64,000 nucleotides of DNA from the NCBI RefSeq assembly GCF_040958095.1, contig NC_091173.1, positions 20,519,582-20,583,581 on the forward strand, written 5' to 3'. The notes beneath the pieces are model-generated. The model was not told the DNA's origin. It saw only the letters and a program-made list of their open reading frames with translations, and ran no database searches. The DNA comes from Procambarus clarkii. Its lineage: Eukaryota; Arthropoda; Malacostraca; Decapoda; Cambaridae. Of the stretch, positions 49,657 to 60,060 are shown in pieces. Position numbers and translations under genes: made by a program. The stretch's first letter is position 1. The number at the start of each line of letters is the position of its first letter.

Positions 49657-50016
49657 TTAAAAATTTATATTGTTACTAATATGCACGTTAATACTGTCTC
49701 CTAACAATTCGTTTATAATGAGAACTTCATTGCGAATATTGATGACTTGATCTCCTGTGGAAGGATGTTCCGGCTGGTCAATGTTAATCTCAGGGGGCGA
49801 AGGAGAAAAATCACTATCTTCTAATCTGCGTGGGTTTGTATTTGATAACTCTTCTCTTCCAATGCCATATTGTTCTAACAATTGCTGCAATATTCGCACT
49901 AATGATGACTCTAACATCTGAAGAAAGGCCCTGAGAATATTTGTTGTTGAAATGTGAGAATTTCTATAATCGACCGAGCCCAAAATGTTGCGAAACAGTT
50001 GAAAAATCCTTTCCAT
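49657..50016 (-). CDS. Orphan open reading frame, 119 aa, unrecognised
   Basis: An uninterrupted minus-strand frame starts with ATG at 50016 and ends with TAA at 49657. The composition is protein-like: an amphipathic helical first half (MERIFQLFRNILGS, LRAFLQMLESSLVRILQQLL), then an acidic, proline-rich segment (EDSDFSPSPPEINIDQPEHP), then an Asn/Ile-rich end. It has no signal peptide, no membrane segment and no family motif that I know. A SINE lies directly upstream. It could be an exon of an unseen gene, a small gene, or chance. Confidence 0.25.
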   Translation of the reverse strand: MERIFQLFRNILGSVDYRNSHISTTNILRAFLQMLESSLVRILQQLLEQYGIGREELSNTNPRRLEDSDFSPSPPEINIDQPEHPSTGDQVINIRNEVLIINELLGDSINVHISNNINF

Positions 50017-50036
50017 GTTAAACTTGCGGGGTAAAA

Positions 50037-50205
50037 TGGTCTCCGTGGTGTAGTGGGCGCAAATCCCTTACTGTAGCCTCTGTTTAACTCAACAGTAAAA
50101 TGTGTACTTGGTTGTAACAATGATTCTTCCTGAGGGTCGTATTCCTGCCCAGAACGCTTCGCGTACAAGTGGCCCTAGAAGATTCTAACAACTCTTGTAT
50201 TTATC
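50037..50205 (+). mobile_element. tRNA-derived SINE, family 1, internally shortened
   Basis: Head tctccgtggtgtagtgggcg runs straight into the body ctgtagcctctgtttaactc and the tail agaacgcttcgcgtacaagtgg. The middle of the head, including the B box, is absent. Confidence 0.7.
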
Positions 50206-50939
50206 TAAAAAACAAAAAAAAGTCACTGGTCTGATAGCGAAACGGGCTACCAATATAACTCACAAAATTTCTTTACAATCTGGATATAATAATCGGATTG
50301 GCAATAAATTTAACCAACACGCGAATCACAGTTCAAGGTATCTGGTATTCATTACGATTGTAATCACATGTTAAACCCGGTAGTATATAGGGTTAGGCGA
50401 ATATTTGTTTGCAAAGGTTGGTATCTCGCATATTATGCCACGTATGAATTTAATTATTATTTTCTGAACCAGAATTGTGACCTCATTTCTTAGTCTGCCA
50501 TGGTATAATGCCATCACGTCTTGCTATAGTGCTACAAATATGTAGAAATATGTAGAAAACACACAAATGATTTAAAAAAAATATATATTAAATATTTTAA
50601 ATAGTGACTTGAGGTATTTAGTAACATGACATCCGGTGGCGGGGGGGGGAGGGGGAGTGTAGGGATATGTGTCAGTCCTCAGTCCGACCTCTGGTCATTC
50701 TCCCCCTCCCTGCGGGCAGTTCCCCTTCTTACCAGTCAAATTACCTTAGGCAGGTGGTCAAGTCACTTGTTCCCCAATCCCTGTCTCCAATCTTTCCAAA
50801 TCATTTGTCTCCCAGTCATTTCCAATCCCCCTTTTCTAACCCGTTTTCCCTCTCCTGCCTTTGCCACTAATCATTTGACAGTTTTAAGAACAATGACGAA
50901 TTACCGTAATTCTCAAGTTTCGAGTGAGGGAGCTGGGAG

Positions 50940-51350
50940 CCATACGACCGTTTGGGTTTCCTGTTGTAGCTTGGGAATGGTTCATGATCCTACGGGAGTA
51001 AAACAGAACTTTCAGGACAGGCCTATTGTCCAAGGAGCCTAGGGGGCGGAGCTAAGTCAAGAGTTTTGGCTGGCCTAAGAGTGACACTCTGTGTTCATTG
51101 GTTGAGTAGAGAGGCAGAGTCCCTCAGGGTAGTGCCTGTCCATGCCATTGGACCGTATGCTAGATCATCTAGTTATGTTTAAATCTATTGGCCATAGGCT
51201 TGGGATAGGCGGAGTTAATTTGGGCCTAGGAACTAGGGGGGTGGAGCCTGTCCCACTGGTAAGCGTTTTTTAATAAAGAGAGTTAGTGTGTCTTGGGGCC
51301 TCAACTGAGGTACAGGTCAGGTGACCTGCAGGAGAAAAACTAACCCCCTC
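50940..51350 (+). promoter_or_regulatory. CCAAT- and GC-box-rich segment, promoter-like or solo-LTR-like
   Basis: Three inverted CCAAT boxes (attgg at 51097, 51147 and 51187) lie among GC-box-like motifs (gggggcggagc near 51042, ataggcggagtt near 51205, gggggtggagcc near 51235). An aataaa follows at 51272-51277. No downstream gene is evident. A transcriptional control region with its own polyadenylation signal is what a solo LTR would look like, but I see no protein remnants or clear ends. Confidence 0.3.
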
Positions 51351-51485
51351 GTGCTACCAGAATATTTTAAGATGGACTACGAACATAGAAACCCATCCAT
51401 ATAAAGGTGATGACTTTCTAGATTACCAGCGAGGTGACAATCAAGGAATGAGAGAGGAACTGCAAAAATCTCCTGAAGGCAGCTT

Positions 51486-51960
51486 TTTATTATTATTATT
51501 ATTATTTTCTACCTCAGACGTGGCCACACAGTTACCATACTAACCAGAATAAATACATTTTCTTCTGTCCTGCATGGACAGGGTGAGAGATTTGTCAAAC
51601 ATATAGTTCAGAGATTTATTGAACAATCAACCACAGAAGGTGATTGTAGTGCTTTTAAAATGTTAGGCTAAGCTACATACGTAAATACATAGATACACAG
51701 ATTTATGTATGCTACATAAAGTGTTCGATGTGTCTTTTACATAGTGTCATTAATGTGAATTTACAATGGTGAAATGTAATTCTGATCAGCTTCCACATAT
51801 ACTTTATACACACACATACACATACATACATACATACATACATACATACATACATACATACATACATACATACATACATACATACATACATACATACATG
51901 CATACATACATGCATACATACACACATATATTTGTCTCTTTTACTCTGACAGGGTAAGAT
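51486..51960. repeat. Interspersed repeat pieces and a (CATA)n microsatellite
   Basis: A repeat with tttctacctcagacgtgg (also at 24430) begins near 51507. Its internal part (gacagggtgagag..., accacagaaggtgattg) recurs after the microsatellite at about 51950-52020. Between them lies a catacatacata run at about 51815-51930. Open frames across the run are not coding. Confidence 0.8.
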
Positions 51961-52089
51961 AACTGATAGAGAAACTAGTGTACAATTAAGAACTTAACCA
52001 CTGAAGGTGATGAAGATGCTTTTACACGCTCAGATTATATACTTACATCACATACATACATTGTCTAATTGATACATTACATGGTCAAT

Positions 52090-52340
52090 CTAGGGGGAGG
52101 CAGCTGATGGGCGAACATGGCACGGAAGCATCATGGCAAAATTTCAAGAGGGTCATCATGGAACCCGTTCAAAAATATGTGCCGAATAGAAGACAAGAAA
52201 CGGAACTAGGTGGATGACACAGGTCGTAAAACGAGTACTGGTAACCAAGAAGAACCTCTGGAGAACATATAAATCCACGATGGACCTCATTGATTATCAG
52301 TTATACAAAAGGGCACTAAACTCGGCTACTCAGATTTTTT
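52090..52340 (+). mobile_element. LINE ORF2 fragment (endonuclease-RT linker)
   Basis: The plus strand reads MEPVQKYVPNRRQETE, then MTQVVKRVLVTKKNLWRTYK and DYQLYKRALNSATQ, in two frames. This is the charged linker between endonuclease and reverse transcriptase in CR1/Jockey-type elements. Confidence 0.65.
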
Positions 52341-52402
52341 TATTATTATTATTAACAAGCTTAGGTATACACAGTAATGTGCTGTTACCCTACCCAATGT
52401 GC

Positions 52403-52570
52403 TGCACCGTATTGTAGTTTTTGTCACCGTATTATAGTTTTGGCACCGTATTATAGTTTTTGTCACCATGCTGTACTTTTAGCAATATTATAGTTCGTCA
52501 CCGTACTGTAGTTTTGGCACTGTATTATAGATTTTGTCACCGTTCTATAGTTTTGGCACCCTGTTATTGA
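52403..52570. repeat. Alternating 20/19-bp minisatellite
   Basis: Units alternate between caccgtattatagtttttgt and caccgtattatagttttgg, making a 39-bp dimer. About eight units with scattered differences. Confidence 0.85.
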
Positions 52571-52888
52571 ATGAACGTAAATTCCACTGAAAGTGCAAAG
52601 AAGACACATAATCTGTAAGACTCTCTTGGCGCAGCTGAGCACAATAAATATTTTTCGATGATCATGAGTCTTCCAAAATGAATTTAGTAGAAATTTTATC
52701 ATCGGATAATTTTACGCAATATCTTTGCTCTCAATTTTTGGGGGGCTTTTATTAAAAAAAAAAATTGAGATTAAAAAAAATCACCTTAATTTACTAAATA
52801 ACCATTGCGTAATCTGCCGTTAAGAGGGAATAGAAGGTGAACAGCTATGTTTCTATAGATCATCACGAGATAGAACAGAACCTTAGTT

Positions 52889-52890
<2 letters not shown>

Positions 52891-52982
<92 letters not shown>

Positions 52983-52996
52983 TAATAATAATAATT
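52891..52996. repeat. (AAT)n microsatellite
   Basis: About 100 bases of near-perfect aat repeats. Poly-Asn and poly-Leu frames across it are artefacts. Confidence 0.95.
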
Positions 52997-53442
52997 TTTC
53001 ATTTTTATGTTGTATTAATATTGTTATTGAAATCACTTTCACTGCCAAGTTTGTCAATGTGGGCTAAACAAGAAATTACATGTCCTTGATACACAGGGGC
53101 TTCCACAAATGGCGTCATACAGCGGGTCGGAAGCCCGCGGTCCACATGGTGTCTTGCTTATTGCCAGGAAGGATGTGAGGTAATACCTGACCCAGCGACC
53201 CAATTCTCTCATATCATTCTCTCAGAAATACACTATGCATTAAATTCAATATAAAACCTTCGATCGAATTCGTGAATATTCATGCATTGCCAACGGTGAT
53301 TTGCATTCTAGGCACATTTTCCAAGTTACAAAAATCGTGGCTTTAAATGCTGGGTTTCTGTCTTGGGGGTATATTTCCGCAAGGATTACTGTCCTTGGAA
53401 GGCCAAGCTTTTGTGATATTACCGCGCCCCTTTCCCCAACCT

Positions 53443-53477
53443 GTATATAAAGGTGACCTGTGACAGTGTGGATCAGT
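53443..53477 (+). promoter_or_regulatory. TATA box and initiator of the four-helix membrane protein gene
   Basis: Ctgtatataaaggtgac supplies a TATA box (TATAAA at about 53445-53450). About 30 bases downstream, tcagtg at 53473 matches the arthropod initiator (TCAKT), giving a start near 53475. Confidence 0.65.
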
Positions 53478-53630
53478 GTACTCACAGCACAAGCTTTGTT
53501 CAGAGCAAGTTCTAAAGCTTTGCATTCGTTAAGTTCTCCAGCTAACGTGGTTCTTCACTCGTCAAGCACCTCCAGTTAACGTGGTTCTTCACTCAAGTAC
53601 CTTCAGTCGTTGTACATTACCATAATTAAG
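53475..53630 (+). other. Non-coding first exon of the four-helix membrane protein gene
   Basis: The exon runs from the initiator to a strong donor (AATTAAG|GTAAGT at 53631). The next acceptor is at 54623-54625, five bases before the start codon. It contains a direct repeat of taacgtggttcttcactc, seen twice around 53543-53595. Inferred from splice signals only. Confidence 0.55.
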
Positions 53631-54629
53631 GTAAGTAAATATCAAAAGAATACTATATTAAGGTACGTTATAAATTGTTCTCAGTTATGGTGGTGTACAT
53701 ATACATATGACAACCCTGTGTACTAGACATACTAATTCGTACACTAGCTCAAACGTTATAGTGTTTGCAATTAATAATGTTCACTAGGCTATAATGTACA
53801 GCCTAATAATGAAGCGTGTGTGAAGATTAGTGGCACAGCCTAATCGGCTTAGAGATTTCTGTGGATAATTTTCTTAATAGCCAACATTAATTGTTGTCTG
53901 CTGGACTACATTTTCTAGTAATTATGGACAGTCTTAAAAATGTCCAAAATATATATCCCTAATCTGCACCTATACCATGTGGGCACCTAATTAGCATGTG
54001 GGTTGGTGAATGTTAATATATTTGTGTAGCATCTGTTCACTTCAGACAGTTAAGCGAGTCCCAACTGCGTCTGAGTACAAGTGACAGGATGAACAATCCA
54101 GCGTGTTTTCATCCTGTTAGAGGATACTGTGTATATATGCTGCTACGGAGCGTCTTAAACAGAATCATTACATTACTCTGCCTAATACTGTCCTTATGAC
54201 GATGTGTTCACTCACAGGATGAATAACACTGCATAAATGCTGTCCTTATTTGAACGTGTTCACTCTCATGATAGGTGACACTGTCCAGTACTGTCCTTTG
54301 TCAGCGTGTTCACTCACATGATAAGCAATGACAAAATAAAATTGTCCAATGCAAAAGAAAACAAATAATACAGACGGTAGATGCTCTGCATAGACTCACG
54401 TGGCTGTGTCATCCAGGCCTATAAGAATATGATACATTTTCATCATTTCACCAGTGTATTTTGATGACAAGAATACATCTATGGTCGATTGGGCACACAG
54501 GTGTACATATGCCACACTAGTACTCGGTAATTAGTGCTATTATCATCATCAGTATTGTCGATATTATTATTAACGATCTTTTGAGTTATCATTGTTTAAC
54601 ATTTTTATACATATTTTCTCGACAGCAAA

Positions 54630-56579
54630 ATGGAGAGCGAAAAGTGTGTTCTGAAGAACTGCTGCTGCGGCTGCTCGCTTCGTACAGGCACCATCATCAT
54701 TGCTGTACTCAGTCTGGTCAGTAACTCAGCTCATTATGACAGTAGTATGTATCTGTACTCAGTCTGGTCAGTAACTCAGCTCATTATAGCAGTCGTATGT
54801 CTCTGTACTCAGTCTGTACAAACGTTCAGTTGATAGTTACACACTTATATTCAGTTTAGTTAGTACACCCATAATGCTTTCTCCAAATAATGTCTGCTGT
54901 CAACTTAAAAGTTTATCTACTTCGTTATAAGTAATTGGGACTCTTTTCATCAATATGTTATCAGTATAAGCCATATGTTGTCAGTGGAAGACAAATGTTG
55001 GCAGCATTACCAGAATTTACCTAAGGGCCAACATCTGTCTCCACGACGAGGACAACAAGCCGGCGGCTAGTCAAAGGTCTCATAATTTTTCCTGTAAAGC
55101 CATATGTTGAGGGCGAACTCCATACACAGCTTTAAATGTAGATAAGACAGAACCCATGGGCTCTGGGGGCCTATATACACCAGTCGATTAAGAGGCAGGA
55201 CCCAAGAGCTTTGGCTCATCCCCAGCATGAGTACAACTTAGTACGCTGCCAAGAAACTTTTCGTTCTTTTTTTGTATTACTGTTGTTAATATATTTGTAT
55301 TACTGTTTTCAGCTGTTTGGACTAGCTACTGCTGGCTACAGCATTTACCTGGTGGTGGCAGGTGAGTACAAGTAACCTACTGTAACACAGAGTGAGAGAG
55401 ATACAGAGAAAGATACAGGCACGGTTGTAAAATATATACCGAAACGTGGAAATATACATAGGCACGTCTACATAAAAGAAAAAAACTAACTTGGTTTACC
55501 CCTGTTCTTTCCTTTCTGGGACAGGTGTGACGGAGGGATGGCTGGACCTGGTCATTAACATCTTCAACATCATCGTGGCTATTGTGCTCATCCACGGCAT
55601 CCGCACGGTGAGTATTTATCTTCAGGGGGCACCTTATCCACACCGTATCTGCTCTAGGGTGATCTTATTCACAAGGTGAGTATCTATCTCCAGGGTGACA
55701 CAGTCTGTGCAGTGAGTATCTACCTCCAAGGTGACACAGTCTGTGCAGTAAGTATCTACCTCCAGGGTGACACAGTCTGTGCAGTGAGTATCTACCTCCA
55801 AGGGATGTTATCCACATGGTGAGTATACATGTGGAAGATACCTAGCTTGTGGATGATACCCTGGAATGAGCCTACTATACAACACGTTTCGCTGTAGTCC
55901 CGTATAACCACAGCACAAACACCAACATAACATTTGAGGAAACCCTTAACACGGGCCATAAACCAACTTAAAACAAAAATTATTCCAAATCACACAAGAA
56001 AACAGACCCGGAGGACACGCAAAGCACCGGTCCGGGTCATCACGTGTGTGTTGTTACCCACAGGAGCGCGCGGGTCTGGTGATGGCTTGGGTGTGGGCCA
56101 CGGCCTTCAGCATAGCCCTCAGCGTCGTCCTGGGCATCGTCTTCGTCTTCATCACGGCCTCCCTCGTCGCCGCCTTCATCTTGTTCGTGGTGTCTGCCAT
56201 CCAGATCTACTTCCTGCTGGTGGTGCGCTCCTACGCCCTCAGCCTCAAACACAACACTCTCGTCATCAATGTAAGTGACGCGAGCGATGCGAAGTTCATC
56301 TTCAGATATGAGAAATGGAGCGAAAATCAATCACAGTCTAAATCTAAGTGTGAATATACCAGTAACTGTTCAGGATTTTTTTGTGCAACAACCTTTTAAA
56401 GCAATGAGACAGGTTTCATGATAATAAATCACATGGAAATACATTACACTGTACATCTATATCGTTATATTTCTGTGACATACAAATGGAGGAAACATTC
56501 CTAATATTTTGATCTGTTCTATGAATATTTCTTTATTTTCTCTTAGATGGACACGACCCCTCGCCAAAGCGTCGTTTAG
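54630..56579 (+). CDS. Small four-helix membrane protein (LAPTM-like/tetraspan), complete, 152 aa
   Basis: Exons: 54630-54716, 55313-55361, 55525-55607, 56064-56270, 56547-56579; phases agree and give 152 residues. A short N-terminus with a cysteine cluster (NCCCGCSLRTGT) is followed by four hydrophobic helices: about 20-46 (TIIIAVLSLLFGLATAGYSI), 52-70 (WLDLVINIFNIIVAIVLIHG), 78-101 and 104-127. The tail is short and polar (RSYALSLKHN...TPRQSVV). The layout resembles the LAPTM4-like proteins of endosomes and lysosomes and the insect proteins with a CCCxCSLRTG start, but I cannot fix the family. It should lie in a membrane; function unknown. Read-through of the exon 4 donor would give a different tail ending at 56399. 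Introns 1 and 3 contain tandem repeats that copy the donor sites. Confidence 0.85.
54704..54816. repeat. 50-bp tandem repeat spanning the exon 1 donor
   Basis: Tgtactcagtctg|gtcagtaactcagctcatta occurs at 54704 and again at 54754; a third copy of tgtactcagtctg is at 54804. The repeat includes the last 13 exon bases and the donor GTCAGT, so a second identical donor lies 50 bases downstream. Confidence 0.9.
55010..55095 (-). mobile_element. LINE 3' tail fragment in an intron
   Basis: Gaatttacctaagggccaac...caagccggcggctagtcaaaggt matches the tail at 58450-58530 in the same orientation. It lies in intron 1 of the four-helix gene. Confidence 0.6.
55676..55830. repeat. 36-bp minisatellite carrying splice-donor-like sites
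   Basis: Units of gtgagtatctacctccaggg...acacagtctgtgca begin at 55676, 55712, 55748, 55784 and 55819. Each opens with gtgagtatc or gtaagtatc, like the true donor of exon 3 at 55608 (gtgagtatt). Confidence 0.9.
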
Positions 56580-56705
56580 AACCGAAGAGGAATTCAAAAT
56601 GTGTATTGCGGTGGGAGGAGAGAGAAGCGGCCACTGCAGTGGTTGTATTTTACACTAACGGCTTTAAAACTAATATAGTTTAAGTAAGGTTCAAACAACC
56701 AAATT

Positions 56706-56711
56706 AATAAA
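56706..56711 (+). terminator. Candidate polyadenylation signal of the four-helix gene
   Basis: AATAAA, 127 bases past the stop codon at 56579, in the expected sense. Another lies near 56766. Confidence 0.55.
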
Positions 56712-56899
56712 ATAATTAAATTGTATCGTTCATGTGTTTAATGCCCCGCATTACTGTAAGTTTTAAATAAATAAATGAATGTAAGAAAAATAGCTTCTCA
56801 TTTTATTTTACAAAACCGTACTGGGCTACGCGAACTATGGAATGTGGGAACGTTTTTATTTATTTATAAGAATACAATCTATAATGTTATATTTAATAC

Positions 56900-57560
56900 T
56901 AGATGGTGTACCCGGTGGTGCCTGGGATCGACCCAGTTCCTGGATATCCTCTCCCCATATCTCGCTTCCCCCACACAAACTCTCCTGCCCAGCTAATTAC
57001 GTGATGCTAAAAATCTTCATCAGACAAGATGGGTAGTCATACAGAGGCATGTGATCAGTAGTCTGCCCTGGCAGACTCTGGGTGCATTATGAGGATATCA
57101 TCATCAACACAAGAGTGAATAAGGTAGTAGTGATACTAAAAGTCCCCATCTCGCAGGATGGTAAGTCATACAGGGCCATATGTTCAGTAGCCTACACTGG
57201 CAAATTGTGGGTGCAATATGAGGATATCCTCAAGAACACGAGAGTGAATAAAGTAATTGCAAACCCTCAGGCACCTCATGCCAACGGGTCTGAATGGTCT
57301 AATAACTGGGCATTCGGTGGTGTAGTGTGGGAGATCATGCCGCCATTCCTGCTCACAGAGTTTGCACCTGGAGTGCTCAGGATTGGGAGATCTGACTGCG
57401 GGAGTAACTTCATAGTCTACCGACATCACATTCTCGATTTGAACAAATCCGTAGGAGCCGTGATGAGGGTTCGATCGCACACGCTCTATAGCGACCAACC
57501 CACGACATGGTATAAGGATTGCAACCTGGAGTTCTGGAGACACAAGGATTTCCTGAGATT
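56900..57560 (-). mobile_element. LINE ORF2 C-terminal tail with zinc knuckle
   Basis: The minus strand reads CKLCEQEWRHDLPHYTTECP, then VIRPFRPVGMRCLRVCNYFI and ILILHPQFASVGY, the final zinc-knuckle tail of an I- or R1-like LINE. The last part is duplicated in tandem (57008-57129 and 57139-57259). The plus-strand open frame across it is a shadow. Confidence 0.7.
57008..57259. repeat. 131-bp tandem duplication of the LINE tail
   Basis: Phrases such as agtcatacagaggcatgtga / agtcatacagggccatatgt and tatgaggatatcatcatcaa / tatgaggatatcctcaagaa recur about 131 bp apart. Confidence 0.8.
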
Positions 57561-57690
57561 TCTACTGAAGCCGGAACAGGATTTTCACACAATCCTTATA
57601 CCATTTCGTGGTCTAGTTGCTAGAGCGTGTACGAGAGAACACCCACCACGTAGGCTCGAACCATCATCATGGCTCCTACGGATTTTCTCC
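57442..57690. repeat. Inverted pair of SINE heads
   Basis: Acaaatccgtaggagccgtg...gggttcga at 57442 and its near-complement ctcgaaccatcatcatggctcctacggatttt at 57657 are two tRNA-like heads facing each other. The heads resemble the one in the hairpin at 42723. Confidence 0.6.
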
Positions 57691-58017
57691 CCGATGCAGT
57701 CACGTTAGTGTAATGTCTCTCTCTCTGTATTTTCAATTTCTTTTCAGATTAATAGCTACATTTTAAACAAATGTAAAACTCTACGGACTCGGGGCAAAAT
57801 ATTTCATTTCCACCGATCTCGTGAAATGGGTATTAGGGCCGGCGCCCCCTACCCCCAATAACACTTCCTATACACTCACCAATAAATCTGTAAAGTTTAA
57901 TGATGCTAACTCCCAAACGTTTGGCTTCCAACCTTAGATAAACATACCTTCAAGGAATTTAGAGATATAAATTTTGCTATGTAAATGTTCACACAGTTCA
58001 CAATGTTTTATCATATT

Positions 58018-58282
58018 TTTATTTATTTATTTACACAAGTTCTTACATTCTTGTACAGCCACCAGCACGCATAGCGTTTCGGGCAGGTCCTTAATACTAA
58101 TTTTCCCCGTAATACAGCCCGCCAAATCGTTTAACAACCAGGTACCCATTCACTGCTGGGTGAACAGAGGCTACAGTTAAGGATTGGCGCCTGGTCAATT
58201 AATCCCAGCCAGGATACGAACTTGGGCCAATGCACTTGCGAAGCGCCCGGCGAGTGTCTTACCACTGTGCCACTGGGACGTA
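58018..58282 (-). mobile_element. tRNA-derived SINE, family 1
   Basis: Tail complement gttcttacattcttgtacag, body gaacagaggctacagttaag, and the head complement accactgtgccactgggacg. It is complete in layout. A second tail fragment follows at 58398-58430. Confidence 0.8.
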
Positions 58283-58444
58283 TACATCTGTGTTCACAAA
58301 ATTACTAACACGTGATGGAGCAATATAACATCGGGAGGTATTTTTAAACCAAATAGCTGAAAGGTGGAGGGGTCCTGCTGGATATTTTTTTTATTTATAT
58401 ATACAAAAGTTCTTACATTCTTGTACAACCATGATATGATATGA

Positions 58445-58870
58445 CGCAACTGATATTTGCCTGAATTTACCTGAGGGCCACCAATGCTAGTGACCTCGAT
58501 GAGGACAGTTAGCCGGCGGCTTGTGAAAGGTCCCCCTCATTTGCCCTGATCTTTTCTAGCTGTATTTTAAAACCCAGCAGACTTTTGGCGTTTAGGGCTT
58601 CGGCGGGTAGGCGGTTCCACGGGTTTACAACCCTATGAGTGAAAAAGCATCTTCTGTTTTCTGTCCAACATTGTGGCTTGTTGAGCTTGAACTCGTTGCT
58701 CCTCATTCGTGTTACTTCTCACCTTTTGAAGAAAGTGTCCGGATCGACATCCTCCAAATTGTTCAGTATTTTAAAGGTTTCTATGAGATCCACGCTGTCA
58801 TGCCTGGTTTGCAGTGTTGTTAGCCTTGTGGCCCTCAACCGTTCCTGATACGTGAGATGACTAAACTCCA
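58445..58870 (-). mobile_element. LINE ORF2 3' end
   Basis: The minus strand reads RSNEFKLNKPQCWTENRRCF, then FTHRVVNPWNRLPAEALNAK and SLLGFKIQLEKI, a typical reverse-transcriptase tail. Upstream (to 58870) the frame shows LRATRL and DLIETFKILNNLEDVDPDTF. The 3' tail at 58450-58530 (ggccctcaggtaaattcagg on the minus strand) matches 24596-24660 and 55010-55090. Confidence 0.8.
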
Positions 58871-59158
58871 GTCATCTCTACAGTCATCCGGTCATCTAAA
58901 AAAAAGTATATCAAATATGATATATCAGACCCCCCCCTAAATAATGCAATCTAATAATGTAATGTCATAATGTTATGTTATAATGAAACATAATTATAAT
59001 AACGTAATATTGTTATAATGAAAAGTAATTATAATAATGTAATGGTGTTATAATGAATTTTAACAGGTTATGTAACAACAGGTTATAAAAAAAATATATA
59101 CTGTATATCAACAAAGGGAAGTCTGCAGACGACATAACATTACCCGCGAAAATGAGAG

Positions 59159-59405
59159 CCAATCAGGAGTGAGAACGAGTAGCCAGACCGCGGGAAGACC
59201 AATGGCCGTCGAGCACATAGTGACGTAACGGTGACGTGGGAGTTTGTTGACATTGTGTAAGTCTAGTATGGGGGAAGGGGGGGAGGCGCTCCACACAGCA
59301 TCCTCCTGCTCGTGTACACCACTCGACTGACGCCACCACGTGCACGGCAGCATCATACATTCATCTCGCACAGGAAACCTCTAATGGTTGTATTCCTACA
59401 TGGTG
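59159..59405 (+). promoter_or_regulatory. Candidate XPC promoter and first exon
   Basis: Two CCAAT boxes (59159 and 59199) are followed by two CRE-like motifs (tgacgtaa at 59221 and tgacgtgg at 59232). The area is less AT-rich than its surroundings. A donor (CTACATG|GTGAGA at 59401) could end a non-coding first exon spliced to 61125. The start site is not visible. Confidence 0.5.
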
Positions 59406-59829
59406 AGAATAGGATAGAGCGGTGAGCGAAACCCGTTGAGCTAGGCAAGTGACAAGGTCTCAACTAGCAAGTAATTTGCAATACTATAAATGGTACCAAA
59501 TTACAAGTATTGTACCAAACGGTATGGGTTCATATAGATTAGTTTGTGCCAGAAATAGCAGTGTGAGTGTGTTTGTGTTTATGGCAACCAGGACACCCCT
59601 CGACTCTTGTAGAGCAGACATGTTAGGAAGCATTCTGATTTTATAGTATGAATTGGAGGAATATGAGTACTAAATCTTTACCTAACCAGAGTATTTTGTA
59701 TACAATCCCATGGGTTGGATGCATTATTTGTATATGGAGGAATAAAGGAGACTGCAGAAGACCTATTACGCAGCTCCTATATGGTATTATTAATTATATC
59801 TACCCAAACTCATTCATATAATTCCCCTT

Positions 59830-60060
59830 GTTCGGGACAGTATGCTTATATTTAGACTTCTTGCGGTCCCCCTAGGTAAACTATTGGCCTTTCCCAGGAT
59901 GAAACTTGCAAGAATTGTCTAACTGCTTATTTTACTGTTAAGTGAACAGAGGTATCAGAGGAAAGAAAGTGCACCCAACTGTTTATATCCAGCCAGGGAA
60001 ATGAACTGAGGTTTCTCAATTGTGAACTAGGAAATATACCACTGTGCTATAGGACCCATA
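59830..60060 (-). mobile_element. tRNA-derived SINE, family 2
   Basis: The complement of the head (accactgtgctataggaccc) is at the right end. The body has tgttaagtgaacagaggtat. More diverged than the 43930 copy. Confidence 0.55.

Noticed and set aside
50626-51042. 138-residue plus-strand frame
   Set aside because: It opens in a poly-G run and is rich in Ser/Pro/Leu without motifs; it overlaps the promoter-like segment and looks like a GC-driven chance frame.
51712-51957. Frames encoding MYVCMYVC and HTYIHTYI repeats
   Set aside because: Translation of the (CATA)n microsatellite.
52837-53067. Poly-asparagine frame
   Set aside because: Translation of the (AAT)n microsatellite.
57082-57708. 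208-residue plus-strand frame
   Set aside because: It lies opposite a LINE ORF2 tail whose zinc-knuckle motif is on the minus strand; the plus frame has no family features.
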